Positions 17,712 through 25,997 of a stretch of DNA of 64,000 nucleotides are shown piece after piece. The DNA is taken from NCBI RefSeq assembly GCF_016919245.1, contig NZ_JAFEJA010000001.1, forward strand, positions 4,020,001-4,084,000. The letters run 5' to 3'. The translations under genes were made by a program, and so were the position numbers. The DNA is from Streptomyces zhihengii (GTDB taxonomy: Bacteria > Actinomycetota > Actinomycetes > Streptomycetales > Streptomycetaceae). The stretch's first letter is position 1. Every line of letters starts with the position of its first letter. Below the pieces are notes generated by a model, which saw only the letters and a list, made by a program, of their open reading frames with translations, was not told where the DNA came from and ran no database searches.

Positions 17712-17991
17712 GGGTCGAGCGCGCCGCGTGCCGGCGGCCGGGTCCGGACGGCCACGCCGAGCGCGACAGGAGCCCACAGCCCAGTCCGGACGGGCACGCC
17801 GAGCGCGACGGGAACCCACAGCCCAGTCCGGACGGGCACGTCGAGCGCGACGCCTGCTGGCGGCCGGGTGCGGACGGGCACGTCGAGCGCGCCGCGTGCC
17901 GGCGGCCGGGTCCGGACGGCCACGCCGAGCGCGACAGGAGCCCACAGCCCAGTCCGGACGGCCATGCCAAGCGCTACGCCTGCAGGCGGCG
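17712..17991. repeat. 42-bp tandem repeat array, six full copies plus a partial
   Basis: Full units start at 17740, 17782, 17824, 17866, 17908 and 17950, each 42 bp. A 5' fragment of 28 bp lies at 17712-17739. The first half of every unit is (G/C)(A/G)GTCCGGACGG(G/C)CACG(C/T)CGAGCG. The second half alternates between a type with AGCCCACAGCC and a type with TG(C)CGGCGGCC. No start codon with a ribosome-binding site begins a frame here. Units are contiguous, with no spacers, so this is not CRISPR. The array begins six bases after the DUF2630 stop. From 18000 to 18252 the DNA is GC-rich with short hairpins (CCCGGGGC / GCCCCGGG near 18058-18083) and no gene. Confidence 0.9.
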
Positions 17992-18252
17992 TCCGGACCG
18001 GGCCGCCAGGGCGCGTGGGGGCCTCGGGGCTCTCGGCCCCAGGGCCCTCGGGGTGTGCCCGGGGCTTCCGCCCCGCCCCGGGGCCCGGCGTGACGCCCGC
18101 GCGGGCGCGACGCCTTACCGGGAGGCTTCGCCCCCGGGACCCCGGGACCCCGGGCCCCCGCACGCCGAGCGCGAGGCGACCGACGGCCCGGCCCGGGCCG
18201 CGGCGCGCCGTACGGTTGCGTCGGACGGCCCCGGCGGGGTGGGGTGACGGTC

Positions 18253-20235
18253 ATGACGGAACGTGAGGGCGGCGCGTCCGCCGGCGGCGGACGGCGACCG
18301 GGGCTGCTGAGCCCGCCCGCGTGGCTGGTCCACGGGCTGCGCCCGCAGGACGCGCCCGTGCCGTGGGCGGCCGTCGGCCGTGCCTCCGTCGCGCTGGCCG
18401 CGCCGCTGGCCGTGGGGATCGCCGCGGGGCAGCCCGCGTACGGCGCGCTGGCCTCCATGGGCGCCCTCTCCGGTGTCATCGGCGACACCGCCGACGCCTA
18501 CCGGATGCGACTGCTGAACATCGCCGTCCCGCAGGTGTTCGGCGCCGTCGGCGTCACGCTCGGCACGCTGGTGTACGGGCACGGCTGGGTCGCGGTCGGG
18601 GTGCTCACCGTCGTCGCGCTGGTCTCCGGGATGATCTCCTCGATCGGGGCGGTCGCCTCGGTGTCCGGGCTGCTGCTCCTGCTGAACGCCGTCGTCGGGG
18701 CGGGGCTGCCGATGCCCGAGCCCTGGTGGAAGGCGCCCGCCCTGCTGGCCGTCGGCGGGCTGTTCGTCCTCGCGCTGACCCTGCTCGGCTGGCCGTTCCG
18801 CCGCCGGGCCCCGGAGCAGGCGGCCGTCGCCGCCGCGTACCGCGACGTCGCCGACCTGTTCGCGGTCGCCGGCACCCGGGAAGGGGCCGAGTACGACGCC
18901 CGGCGGCACGCCGTCACCAGATCGCTGGACACCTCGTACGACGTGATCCTCGCCCGCCGGGCCCGCGACCACGGGCGGCGGGGGCCGATGGTGCGGCTGC
19001 TCGCCCAGCTCAACGCGCTGATCCCGCTGGTGGAGTCGGTCGCCGCCGCCCACCGCTACGGGCGGGCGTCGCGGCGGCCCGAGATCGCGGCCGCCGTCCG
19101 CTCGCTCGCCGACTCCGTCGCCTCCGGCCGCCGCGACGCGCCCGAGCTGGTGCTGCCCGAGCCGGAGGGCCCCGCCGACCGCGCGGTCGACCGCGCGCTG
19201 CGCCACGCCTCGGCGGTGGTCCACGAGCCGGACCTGGAGGCGGGAAGCGCCGACGACCGGCTGGGCAGGCCCGCGGCCCTGCGGGTGCGGCTGCGGCGCA
19301 CGGCACGCAGCGCGCTGACCTCCGAGCAGTCCTGGCGGTACGGCCTGCGGCTGGCGCTGTGCGTCGGGCTGGCGCAGTCGTTCGTGTCCCTGGTGCCCGT
19401 GAGCCGTTCCTACTGGGTCGCGCTCACCGTCACCTTCGTCCTCAAGCCGGACTTCGGCTCCGTCTTCTCGCGGGCCGTGCTGCGGGCGCTCGGCACGGCC
19501 GCCGGCCTGCTGCTGGCCGCCGGGGTGCTGGCCGCCGTGCCGCGGGGCTGGGCGGACGTGCCGGTGATGATGCTCCTCGCCGCGCTGATCCCCGCGTTCT
19601 CCGCGAAGGGCTTCGTCTTCCAGACGGCCGCGGTCACCCCGGTGATCCTGCTGCTGTCGGACGTGCTGAACCACCAGGGCTTCGACCTGGTGCTGCCGCG
19701 GCTGCTGGACAGCCTCATCGGCTGCACCATCGTGCTGGTCGCCGGGTACGCGCTGTGGCCGGAGAGCTGGCACACCCGGATCGGCGACCGCCTGGCCGAC
19801 GCGGTGGAGGAGACCGCGCGCTATGTGGAGGGCGCGTTCGGGGGCGTCGAGCACGCGGAGCGCGTGCGCCGGAGGCGCCGGCTCTACCGGGATCTGTCGT
19901 CGGTGCGCTCGGAGTTCCAGCGCGCGCTGACCGAGCCGCCGCCCACCGGCGCCCGGGCCGCCGCCTGGTGGCCGCTGGTGGTCGCCGTGGAGCGCATCGT
20001 CGACGCGACGACCGCCGCCCGGGTGCGCGTGGACCACGGGGCCGCGCCGCCGAGCGCCGAGGAGGTCGCGGACGTCGAACGGCAGGTGTGGGCGCTGGCG
20101 GCCGGGCTGCGCTCCAGCGTGGTGCTGGTGGAGGTGCGCGCCGAGCTGAGCGGCGACGAGGAGGGCGTGCTGGAGCCGCTGCGGCAGGAGGTGCGGGCGG
20201 CGCGCGCCATCGCGTCGCCCGCGGAGAAGCCGTAG
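18253..20235 (+). CDS. FUSC family membrane transporter-like protein
   Basis: About 660 residues with two blocks of membrane helices (about 38-190 and 360-500), each followed by a soluble helical region. This is the duplicated FUSC/aromatic-acid-exporter layout: VALAAPLAVGIAAGQPAYGALASMGALSGVIGD in the first block, and SRSYWVALTVTFVLKPDFGSVFSRAVLRALGTAAG plus LIGCTIVLVAGYALWP in the second. The KPDFGS motif is typical of the FUSC_2 half. Proposed role: export of aromatic or other small compounds, inferred from the family only. ATG 18253 is taken; a GTG three codons earlier (18244) is equally possible. Confidence 0.85.
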   Translation: MTEREGGASAGGGRRPGLLSPPAWLVHGLRPQDAPVPWAAVGRASVALAAPLAVGIAAGQPAYGALASMGALSGVIGDTADAYRMRLLNIAVPQVFGAVGVTLGTLVYGHGWVAVGVLTVVALVSGMISSIGAVASVSGLLLLLNAVVGAGLPMPEPWWKAPALLAVGGLFVLALTLLGWPFRRRAPEQAAVAAAYRDVADLFAVAGTREGAEYDARRHAVTRSLDTSYDVILARRARDHGRRGPMVRLLAQLNALIPLVESVAAAHRYGRASRRPEIAAAVRSLADSVASGRRDAPELVLPEPEGPADRAVDRALRHASAVVHEPDLEAGSADDRLGRPAALRVRLRRTARSALTSEQSWRYGLRLALCVGLAQSFVSLVPVSRSYWVALTVTFVLKPDFGSVFSRAVLRALGTAAGLLLAAGVLAAVPRGWADVPVMMLLAALIPAFSAKGFVFQTAAVTPVILLLSDVLNHQGFDLVLPRLLDSLIGCTIVLVAGYALWPESWHTRIGDRLADAVEETARYVEGAFGGVEHAERVRRRRRLYRDLSSVRSEFQRALTEPPPTGARAAAWWPLVVAVERIVDATTAARVRVDHGAAPPSAEEVADVERQVWALAAGLRSSVVLVEVRAELSGDEEGVLEPLRQEVRAARAIASPAEKP

Positions 20236-20434
20236 CGCCGCGCGAGGCGTGGCGGCGCGTCTTCCGAGGCGGGGCGGGGCGGGGCGGCCCGGCGCCCGGG
20301 GCGAGGCGTGGCGATGCGGCCTCGCGGAGCAGCCCTAGCGGCGCGCCGCCCGCTGAGAGGCGCCGACCCGGGAGGGCGCCGGCGCCCCGGTCCCCGGGAA
20401 CGGACCCCCGTCCACGGGAACGGCCCCCAGAGCC

Positions 20435-20830
20435 TCAGTCCCGGGGGCGGGCGCCGTGGAGGCGCTCCAGTTCGCGGCGGTCCCGCTTGGTCGGGCGGCC
20501 CGCGCCACGGTCCCGGACGGCCGTCGGGGCGGTGAACTCCCGCGGCGGGGGCGGCGGGCTGTTGTCGACGTACGCCAGGGCGGCGGCCGGGGGGCCGACC
20601 CGCTTGCGCAGGATCTGGGCGATGACGACGATCCGCTCGCGCCCCGCGTGGAACACCCGCACCTGGTCGCCGACGCGTACCGGCTGCGCGGGTTTGACCC
20701 GCTCGCCGTTGACCCGCACATGACCCGCCCGGCAGGCGGCCGAGGCCTGCGAGCGGGTCTTGGTCAGCCGCGCCGACCAGACCCAGACGTCGACCCGTAC
20801 CGTCCCCGCGTCCGATGCTTCTCCAGCCAT
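20435..20830 (-). CDS. S4-domain RNA-binding protein, Hsp15-like
   Basis: A 131-residue protein whose N-terminal half is an S4 domain: VRVDVWVWSARLTKTRSQASAACRAGHVRVNGERVKPAQPVRVGDQVRV (about 10-60). A basic tail follows (GRPTKRDRRELERLHG). This matches the Hsp15/HslR family, which in E. coli rescues stalled 50S subunits carrying peptidyl-tRNA. The start ATG at 20830 is picked because the S4 domain begins shortly after; upstream in-frame sequence lacks similarity. The gene converges on the FUSC gene across a GC-rich 200-base spacer. Confidence 0.87.
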   Translation of the reverse strand: MAGEASDAGTVRVDVWVWSARLTKTRSQASAACRAGHVRVNGERVKPAQPVRVGDQVRVFHAGRERIVVIAQILRKRVGPPAAALAYVDNSPPPPPREFTAPTAVRDRGAGRPTKRDRRELERLHGARPRD

Positions 20831-20966
20831 GCCACCGACTCTACGACGCCCGGTGGCAACGCCCCCCGGACCAGGGGCGTCTCCCCGGGGTCGGGCGGCG
20901 CCGGACCGTACCCCCACCCCCTCACCGCAGCGCACACGTCCGACTACGATGCGCACCGTCTCCCTC

Positions 20967-20987
20967 TGCGGAGGCTTCTCCTCCGCA
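20967..20987 (+). other. Leader hairpin before the APC permease gene
   Basis: TGCGGAGG and CCTCCGCA form a perfect 8-bp stem with a CTTCT loop, 62 bases upstream of the permease ATG. A TACGAT -10-like hexamer lies just before it (20945-20950), so the hairpin probably falls in the 5' untranslated leader. An effect on mRNA stability or translation is possible but unproven. Confidence 0.35.
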
Positions 20988-21049
20988 AGCGGGCCTCCCT
21001 TCGGCGTGCCCGCACACTCCGCGCGGCACCAGGGCATTCGGAGCTATCC

Positions 21050-22525
21050 ATGCGCAGCAGCTTGGGCAGAGGTCTACGGCCCGGTGTCCTCGGGACGTTC
21101 GACACCGTGGTGATGGCCGTCGCCGGGACCGCCCCCGCCTACTCGATCGCGGCGGCCACCGCCGTCCTCGCCGGGGCGGTCGGCGTCGCCGGTCCGGCGG
21201 CGCTGCTGTACTGCGTGCTGCCGATGCTGGGCATCGTGATCGCCTTCGGCCGGCTCGGCCGGCTCGACGTCAGCGCCGGTGCCGCGTACGCCTGGGTGGG
21301 CCGAACCCTCCATCCCTTCCTCGGCTTTCTGTCCGGCTGGGCGCTGGTGGTCTCCACCACCCTGTTCATGGTGGCCGGTTCACTCCCCGCGGGGGCGATG
21401 ACGCTGGCGCTGTTCGACCCCGGCCTCGCCGCCGACCGGGTGCTCGCGACGGCCGTCGGCGCGGGCTGGTTCCTGCTGATGCTCCTGGTGGTGCTCGGCG
21501 GCATCCGGATGACGGTGCGCGCCCAGCTGCTGCTCTCCGGCGTCGAACTGGCGCTGCTGGCCGGGTTCGTGACGGCCGCGCTGGTCCGGGGCGGCGGCGG
21601 GGCCTCCTTCGACTGGTCGTGGTTCGGCTTCGCGCACTTCGACGGGGCGTCCCAGTTCGCCTCGGGCGCGCTGATCGCCACGTTCTGCTTCTGGGGGTGG
21701 GACGTCACCAGCAACCTCAGCGAGGAGACGCGGGACGGCCGGCGGACCGCCGGGCTCGCGGCGCTCATCGGGGTCGGCGTCGTCTTCGTGCTCTTCGAGG
21801 CGTTCACGATCGCCGTCCACACGACGCTCACCGCCGAGCAGATCCACGCCTCCGGCTCCCAGGTGCTCAGCACCCTCGGCGAGGCCGTATGGCCGGGCAC
21901 GGGCGGCCAGTTGCTGGTGCTGGCCGTGCTGCTGTCCACGGTCGCCACGCTGGAGACGACGCTCATCCAGGTGACGCGGTCGCTGTTCGCCATGGGCCGG
22001 GACCGGACCATGCCCGCCGCGCTGGGCACCGTGCACCGCCGCCGGGGCACACCCTGGGTGGCGGTGGCGGCCGTCGGTACCGTGGCGCTGGTGCTGTTCG
22101 CCGCGTCGGCGGTGTTCGGTACGGTCGGGGAGGTGCTCTCCGCGGCGGTCGCGGCGATAGGACTCCAGATCGCGTTCTACTACGGACTCGCGGGCATCGC
22201 CGCCGTGGTGGCCTACCGCAGGACCCTGCTCCGCTCGGTGCGCGAGTTCCTGCTCGGGGGCGTCTGGCCGCTGGCGGGCGCGCTGTTCATGCTGTGGATC
22301 TTCTTCGAGTCGCTGGGCGGGCTGAGCGGGGCGTCGGTCGCGATCGGGCTCGGCGGGCTGGCCGCCGGGGTCGTGCCGCTGGTCGTGCACCGGCGGCGCG
22401 GCAGCACGTACTACCGGCCGGGCCCCCGGCTGGACGCCTCCCGGGCCGCCGGGGCCGACGACGGCGGCCGCCCGGGCGCCGCGCACCCGTACCGCCCCGA
22501 CAGGACCCTGGCCACCGACTACTGA
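21050..22525 (+). CDS. APC family amino acid/polyamine permease
   Basis: A 491-residue permease with about 12 membrane helices. The first-helix region GTFDTVVMAVAGTAPAYSIAAATAVLAGAVG holds the unwound small-residue motif of APC carriers. FCFWGWDVTSNLSEETRDGRRTAGLAALIGV (helix 6 and the following loop) is the conserved E-E-T/V-R region. It probably imports an amino acid or amine; the substrate cannot be read. The ATG at 21050 follows a hairpin-bearing leader. The gene downstream (22570) lies 44 bases on and may be co-transcribed. Confidence 0.88.
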   Translation: MRSSLGRGLRPGVLGTFDTVVMAVAGTAPAYSIAAATAVLAGAVGVAGPAALLYCVLPMLGIVIAFGRLGRLDVSAGAAYAWVGRTLHPFLGFLSGWALVVSTTLFMVAGSLPAGAMTLALFDPGLAADRVLATAVGAGWFLLMLLVVLGGIRMTVRAQLLLSGVELALLAGFVTAALVRGGGGASFDWSWFGFAHFDGASQFASGALIATFCFWGWDVTSNLSEETRDGRRTAGLAALIGVGVVFVLFEAFTIAVHTTLTAEQIHASGSQVLSTLGEAVWPGTGGQLLVLAVLLSTVATLETTLIQVTRSLFAMGRDRTMPAALGTVHRRRGTPWVAVAAVGTVALVLFAASAVFGTVGEVLSAAVAAIGLQIAFYYGLAGIAAVVAYRRTLLRSVREFLLGGVWPLAGALFMLWIFFESLGGLSGASVAIGLGGLAAGVVPLVVHRRRGSTYYRPGPRLDASRAAGADDGGRPGAAHPYRPDRTLATDY

Positions 22526-22569
22526 CCCCGACGACGGCCCGCACCACGCGACGCAGGAAGGAGTCCGCC

Positions 22570-23580
22570 GTGCCCCGTGCTCCCCGTACCCCTCGTCTGC
22601 CCCGGCTGCCGCGGCGGCCCCAGCGCCGGCGCCGCTTCGTGCCCGACTTCGATCCCGCCCACGGCGACACCGAGCTGTCCCGCGCCCTGGACGACATCGC
22701 CATCGGCCGCTGGCAGGGCATGCGCGAGCTGCTCGGCGGGACCGCCGGCGAGGACCGGGCGCGGCGCACCCACCGGATCAGGGTGCTCGCGCACGCGGCC
22801 GCGGGCTCGTCGGCGACCCGGATCTGGCTGGCCGCCGAGCCGGACAGCGGCGACGCCGCCGTGCTCCGGGCCGCCACCGAGGTGGTCCGCGTCTTCCATC
22901 TGGCCATCGCCGCCGGTCACGGCACCGCCCCCGACCGGGCGCGGATCGACGCGGCGGCCCGCACCTGCCTGGACGCCGCCCGGAAGCACCCGGACGACCC
23001 CATGCCGTGGGTGTCGCTGCTGACGCTGGCCCGGCTGTACGAGGGCGGTGTGCCCCGGCGGGACCTGCGCCGCTGGTGGGACGAGATGCGCCGGCGCGAC
23101 CCGTACAACGTCGAGGGCCATGTGCAGATGCTGCGCTACCACTCGGCGCGCTGGCACGGCACCCACGGCCGGATGTACGACTTCGCCCGCGACGCCGCGG
23201 GGGCGTCGCCGCCCGGATCGCCGCTGCCCGTCCTGGTGCAGATCGCCCGGGCGGAGGAGTACCGCTACATCGCCGACGGGGCGCAGGGCCGAGTGGTGCG
23301 CGGCTTCGACCAGCACTGGAAGCACGAACTGGCGGTCACCGAGATCCGGCGCACCTGGGAGCGGTGGATCCTGTGGCGCGCCGACGGGCCGGTGGCGCCG
23401 CATCTGATCGCCGAGCTCAACTACCTGGTGCACGCCGCCTGTCACGCGGGGCTGCTCCAGGAGGCGGCCGGTCTGTTCCGCCTCCTGGAGGGCCGCGCCG
23501 CGCACCTGCCGTGGGCGTACACGGGGGACGCGGCGGCGCAGTTCACCGCCTGGCGCGCCCGGTTGCTCGGCACGCCGTGA
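22570..23580 (+). CDS. Conserved hypothetical helical protein
   Basis: A 336-residue soluble protein with a very basic, Pro/Arg-rich start (VPRAPRTPRLPRLPRRPQRRRRFVPDFDPAHGD) followed by helical-repeat-like sequence. It contains WVSLLTLARLYEGGVPRRDLRRWWDEMRRRDPYNVEGHVQMLRYHSARWHGTHGRMYDFARDAA. TPR-like helix pairs and a conserved HxxxxYxFARDxA-type stretch suggest a member of an actinobacterial DUF4034-like family, but I do not recognise it with certainty. GTG 22570 has GGAAGGAG upstream. It is adjacent to the permease gene with no terminator between them. Confidence 0.7.
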   Translation: MPRAPRTPRLPRLPRRPQRRRRFVPDFDPAHGDTELSRALDDIAIGRWQGMRELLGGTAGEDRARRTHRIRVLAHAAAGSSATRIWLAAEPDSGDAAVLRAATEVVRVFHLAIAAGHGTAPDRARIDAAARTCLDAARKHPDDPMPWVSLLTLARLYEGGVPRRDLRRWWDEMRRRDPYNVEGHVQMLRYHSARWHGTHGRMYDFARDAAGASPPGSPLPVLVQIARAEEYRYIADGAQGRVVRGFDQHWKHELAVTEIRRTWERWILWRADGPVAPHLIAELNYLVHAACHAGLLQEAAGLFRLLEGRAAHLPWAYTGDAAAQFTAWRARLLGTP

Positions 23581-23608
23581 ACCGGGGCCCGGCACGCGGG
23601 CCCCGGTT
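23580..23608. terminator. Bidirectional terminator hairpin
   Basis: AACCGGGGCCCG and CGGGCCCCGGTT form a perfect 12-bp stem with a five-base loop, between the convergent ends at 23580 and 23618. The flanking A and T bases give it a weak tail in both directions. Confidence 0.7.
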
Positions 23609-23617
23609 CCGCCGGGA

Positions 23618-25669
23618 TCAGACGCCGATGTCGCCGCCGTCCTTGCGGTAGACCGCGACGACCGAGGGACGGACGATCCGGCCCGGCCCGTCCGGCCAGG
23701 CGCTCGCGGGCTTCTCGACGGAGGCACCGTCGACCTCGCCCGGGTGCTGGACGGCGACCAGCACGCGCCGCTCCTGGATGACCGGGCCGCAGGTCTCGGC
23801 GCCGGTCGGCACGGTCAGGAACTGCTTCAGCTCGCCGCGGCGCTCACCGTGGGTGGCGACGCCGAAGAGGCCGTCGTGCGAGCCCAGCGCGTTGCCGTCG
23901 GTGGACAGCCACAGGTTGCCGTGCGGGTCGAAGGCGACGTTGTCCGGGCAGGAGATCGGGCTGACCTTGTCCTTCGGGAAGCCCGCGAAGTACGTGGCGG
24001 GGTCGGTCGGGTCGCCCGCGACCAGGAACAGCCGCCAGGCGAACCCGTCGGCGGCCGGGTCGTCCCAGTGCTCGGCCAGCTCCAGCACGTGGCCGTGCTT
24101 GTTGGCGTTGCGCGGGTTGGCCTCGTCGGCGCCGGCGTAGCCGGCCTTGCCGCGGTTGCTGTTGTTCGTCAGGGCGACGTACACCCGGCCGCTGCGGGGG
24201 CTCGGCTCGACGTCCTCGGGGCGGTCCATCTTGGTGGCGCCGACCTTGTCACCGGCGAGCCGGGTGAAGACGTACACCTCCTCGGCGGTCATCCCGGGGA
24301 CGTGCGAGACGTTGCCGGTGGCCAGCGGGATCCACACGCCGGAACCGTCGAACTCGCCGTCGTTCGGGAGCTTGCCGGTGCCGTCGATCTCCGCGGCCGG
24401 GCTGTCGCCGGTCAGCCGGGCGACGTAGAGGGTGCCCTCGTCGAGCAGCGTGCGGTTGTGGGCGCGGGCGGCGCGGCTGCTCCCCTTCATCATCCGCTTC
24501 GAGGAGACGAACTTGTAGAGGTAGTCGAAGCGCTCGTCGTCGCCCATGTAGACGACGGGGCGGCCGTCGTCGGTCAGGCGCGGCTGGGCCGCCTCGTGCT
24601 TGAAGCGGCCGAGGGCCGTGCGCTTTGCCGGGGTGAAGTCCGGGTCGAACGGGTCGAGTTCCACGACCCAGCCGTGGCGGTGCGACTCGTTCGGCTCCTG
24701 CTGGGCGTCGAAGCGCTTGTCGAACCGCTCCCACTTCCGCTCGGTGGCGCCGGTGCCGAGGCCGTAGCGCTTGTCCGTGGCGCTCGACGCGTTGGCGAAG
24801 TACTGGTTGAAGTTCTCCTCGCCGTGCAGCGTGGTGCCCCACGGGGTGGTGCCGCCGGCGCAGTTGTTGAGGGTGCCGAGCACCTTGCGGCCGGTCGGGT
24901 CCGCCGAGGTGCGCAGCAGGGCGCCGCCCGCGGCCGGACCGGTCAGCTCGAACTCGCTGGTGGCGGTGAGCCGGCGGTTGAGGGGATGGCGGGTGACGGG
25001 GGTGAGCTTGCCGGAACGGTTCTCCTCCTGCACCACCACGACCGAGAGACCGTGGGCGGCCCAGGCGATCTCCACCTGCTCGCGGGTCGGGTTCGCGGGG
25101 TCGTAGCCCTTGAACATCAGGACCTCGTCCGTGTACTCGTGGTTCGCCACGAGCACCTGGCGGCCGCGCTCACCGGGCAGCGGGAGCAGGCTGAGGAAGT
25201 CGTTGTTGTAGCCGAACTGGCCGGCCTGGGCCTTCGCCGTCTGCTTGTCCGGGTCGAAGGCGGGGGCGCCGCGGAGGATGGGCTCGCCCCAGCGGATCAC
25301 GACGTTCTGGGCGTAGCCCTCGGGGACCGTCACCTTGTCGTCCCGGTTCGGGGCGACGGGGGCGAACCGCAGGCCGCGGGCGCCGTCGTAGCGCTTGGCC
25401 TTGAAGGCCGTCCCGCCGTGCGCCTCGGCGGGGGAGCCGCCCTGGACGACGGCGGCGCCGCCCGCGGTGGCGGCGACGGTCACGACCGCGGCGGCGCGCA
25501 TCATCGAGCGGCGCGACAGGGCACCGGCGATGACGTCACCGGCGTACTCGTTGTCGCTGGTGTTGGGGACCTCGTGGAAGCAGGCGTCGCCGCAGCGGTA
25601 GCGGCAGGTGAGAGCGGACCGTCCGCCGGCGTGCGGGGTGGTGTTCAACAGCGGCAGCAGTTTGCGCAC
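23618..25669 (-). CDS. Tat-exported PhoX-type phosphatase (DUF839)
   Basis: A 683-residue secreted protein of the PhoX/DUF839 family of calcium- and iron-dependent alkaline phosphatases. A long N-region ending in SRRSMMRAAAVVTVAATAGGAA (about 50-72) is a twin-arginine signal. Family motifs are present: LSLLPLPGERGRQVLVANHEYTDE, NNCAGGTTPWGTTLHGEENFNQYF (metal-binding Cys/Glu), RPEDVEPSPRSGRVYVALTNN, and SCPDNVAFDPHGNLWLSTDG. GTG 25669 is chosen because AAGGAGG lies 5 bases before it; an in-frame ATG eleven codons upstream lacks a good site. A three-unit PHO box upstream suggests induction by phosphate starvation through PhoP. Confidence 0.88.
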   Translation of the reverse strand: MRKLLPLLNTTPHAGGRSALTCRYRCGDACFHEVPNTSDNEYAGDVIAGALSRRSMMRAAAVVTVAATAGGAAVVQGGSPAEAHGGTAFKAKRYDGARGLRFAPVAPNRDDKVTVPEGYAQNVVIRWGEPILRGAPAFDPDKQTAKAQAGQFGYNNDFLSLLPLPGERGRQVLVANHEYTDEVLMFKGYDPANPTREQVEIAWAAHGLSVVVVQEENRSGKLTPVTRHPLNRRLTATSEFELTGPAAGGALLRTSADPTGRKVLGTLNNCAGGTTPWGTTLHGEENFNQYFANASSATDKRYGLGTGATERKWERFDKRFDAQQEPNESHRHGWVVELDPFDPDFTPAKRTALGRFKHEAAQPRLTDDGRPVVYMGDDERFDYLYKFVSSKRMMKGSSRAARAHNRTLLDEGTLYVARLTGDSPAAEIDGTGKLPNDGEFDGSGVWIPLATGNVSHVPGMTAEEVYVFTRLAGDKVGATKMDRPEDVEPSPRSGRVYVALTNNSNRGKAGYAGADEANPRNANKHGHVLELAEHWDDPAADGFAWRLFLVAGDPTDPATYFAGFPKDKVSPISCPDNVAFDPHGNLWLSTDGNALGSHDGLFGVATHGERRGELKQFLTVPTGAETCGPVIQERRVLVAVQHPGEVDGASVEKPASAWPDGPGRIVRPSVVAVYRKDGGDIGV

Positions 25670-25751
25670 TTCGTCCTCCTTCGGCGCATCCCGCGCCGAC
25701 ATGGTGTCGGAATGATTCCGGCCGCGACGTTAGGCGCGCACCCCGGCAGGG

Positions 25752-25781
25752 CGGCGGACGGAGCGTGAACGGAGGATGAAT
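25752..25781 (-). promoter_or_regulatory. PHO box (PhoP direct repeats) upstream of the PhoX-type gene
   Basis: On the minus strand ATTCATCC (25781-25774), GTTCACGC (25770-25763) and GTCCGCCG (25759-25752) recur every 11 bases. The first two match the Streptomyces PHO-box core GTTCA(C/T)C well; the third is degenerate. A TAACGT hexamer (25732-25727) about 20 bases downstream could be the -10. The location, 83-112 bases before the start of a secreted phosphatase gene, fits PhoP activation. Confidence 0.65.
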
Positions 25782-25997
25782 CCGGCACGGCCGGGGCGCG
25801 GTTGAGCTGTGAGGCAACGCGCCGCGGGCGGGCCGTACGGGCGGACGGCGCGGCTCCCCGGGACGCTTGCGGGTGCCCTCCCGGAAGCCCGTGAACTGGG
25901 CCGCTAACCTTACGTGTCAGCCCTGGCCCACGCGGCCGGGCGGAACGTCTGCAGGAGCGGACATCACCGCACCCAACTCATGCGAAAGGCCCCGCCC

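Noticed and set aside
17712..17991. CRISPR array
   Set aside because: Repeats abut each other with no unique spacers, and no cas genes are present.
23744..25768. A 674-residue plus-strand open frame opposite the PhoX-type gene
   Set aside because: Antisense artefact: no domain, compositional bias to Val/Gly/Arg, and the opposite strand has a clear family match.
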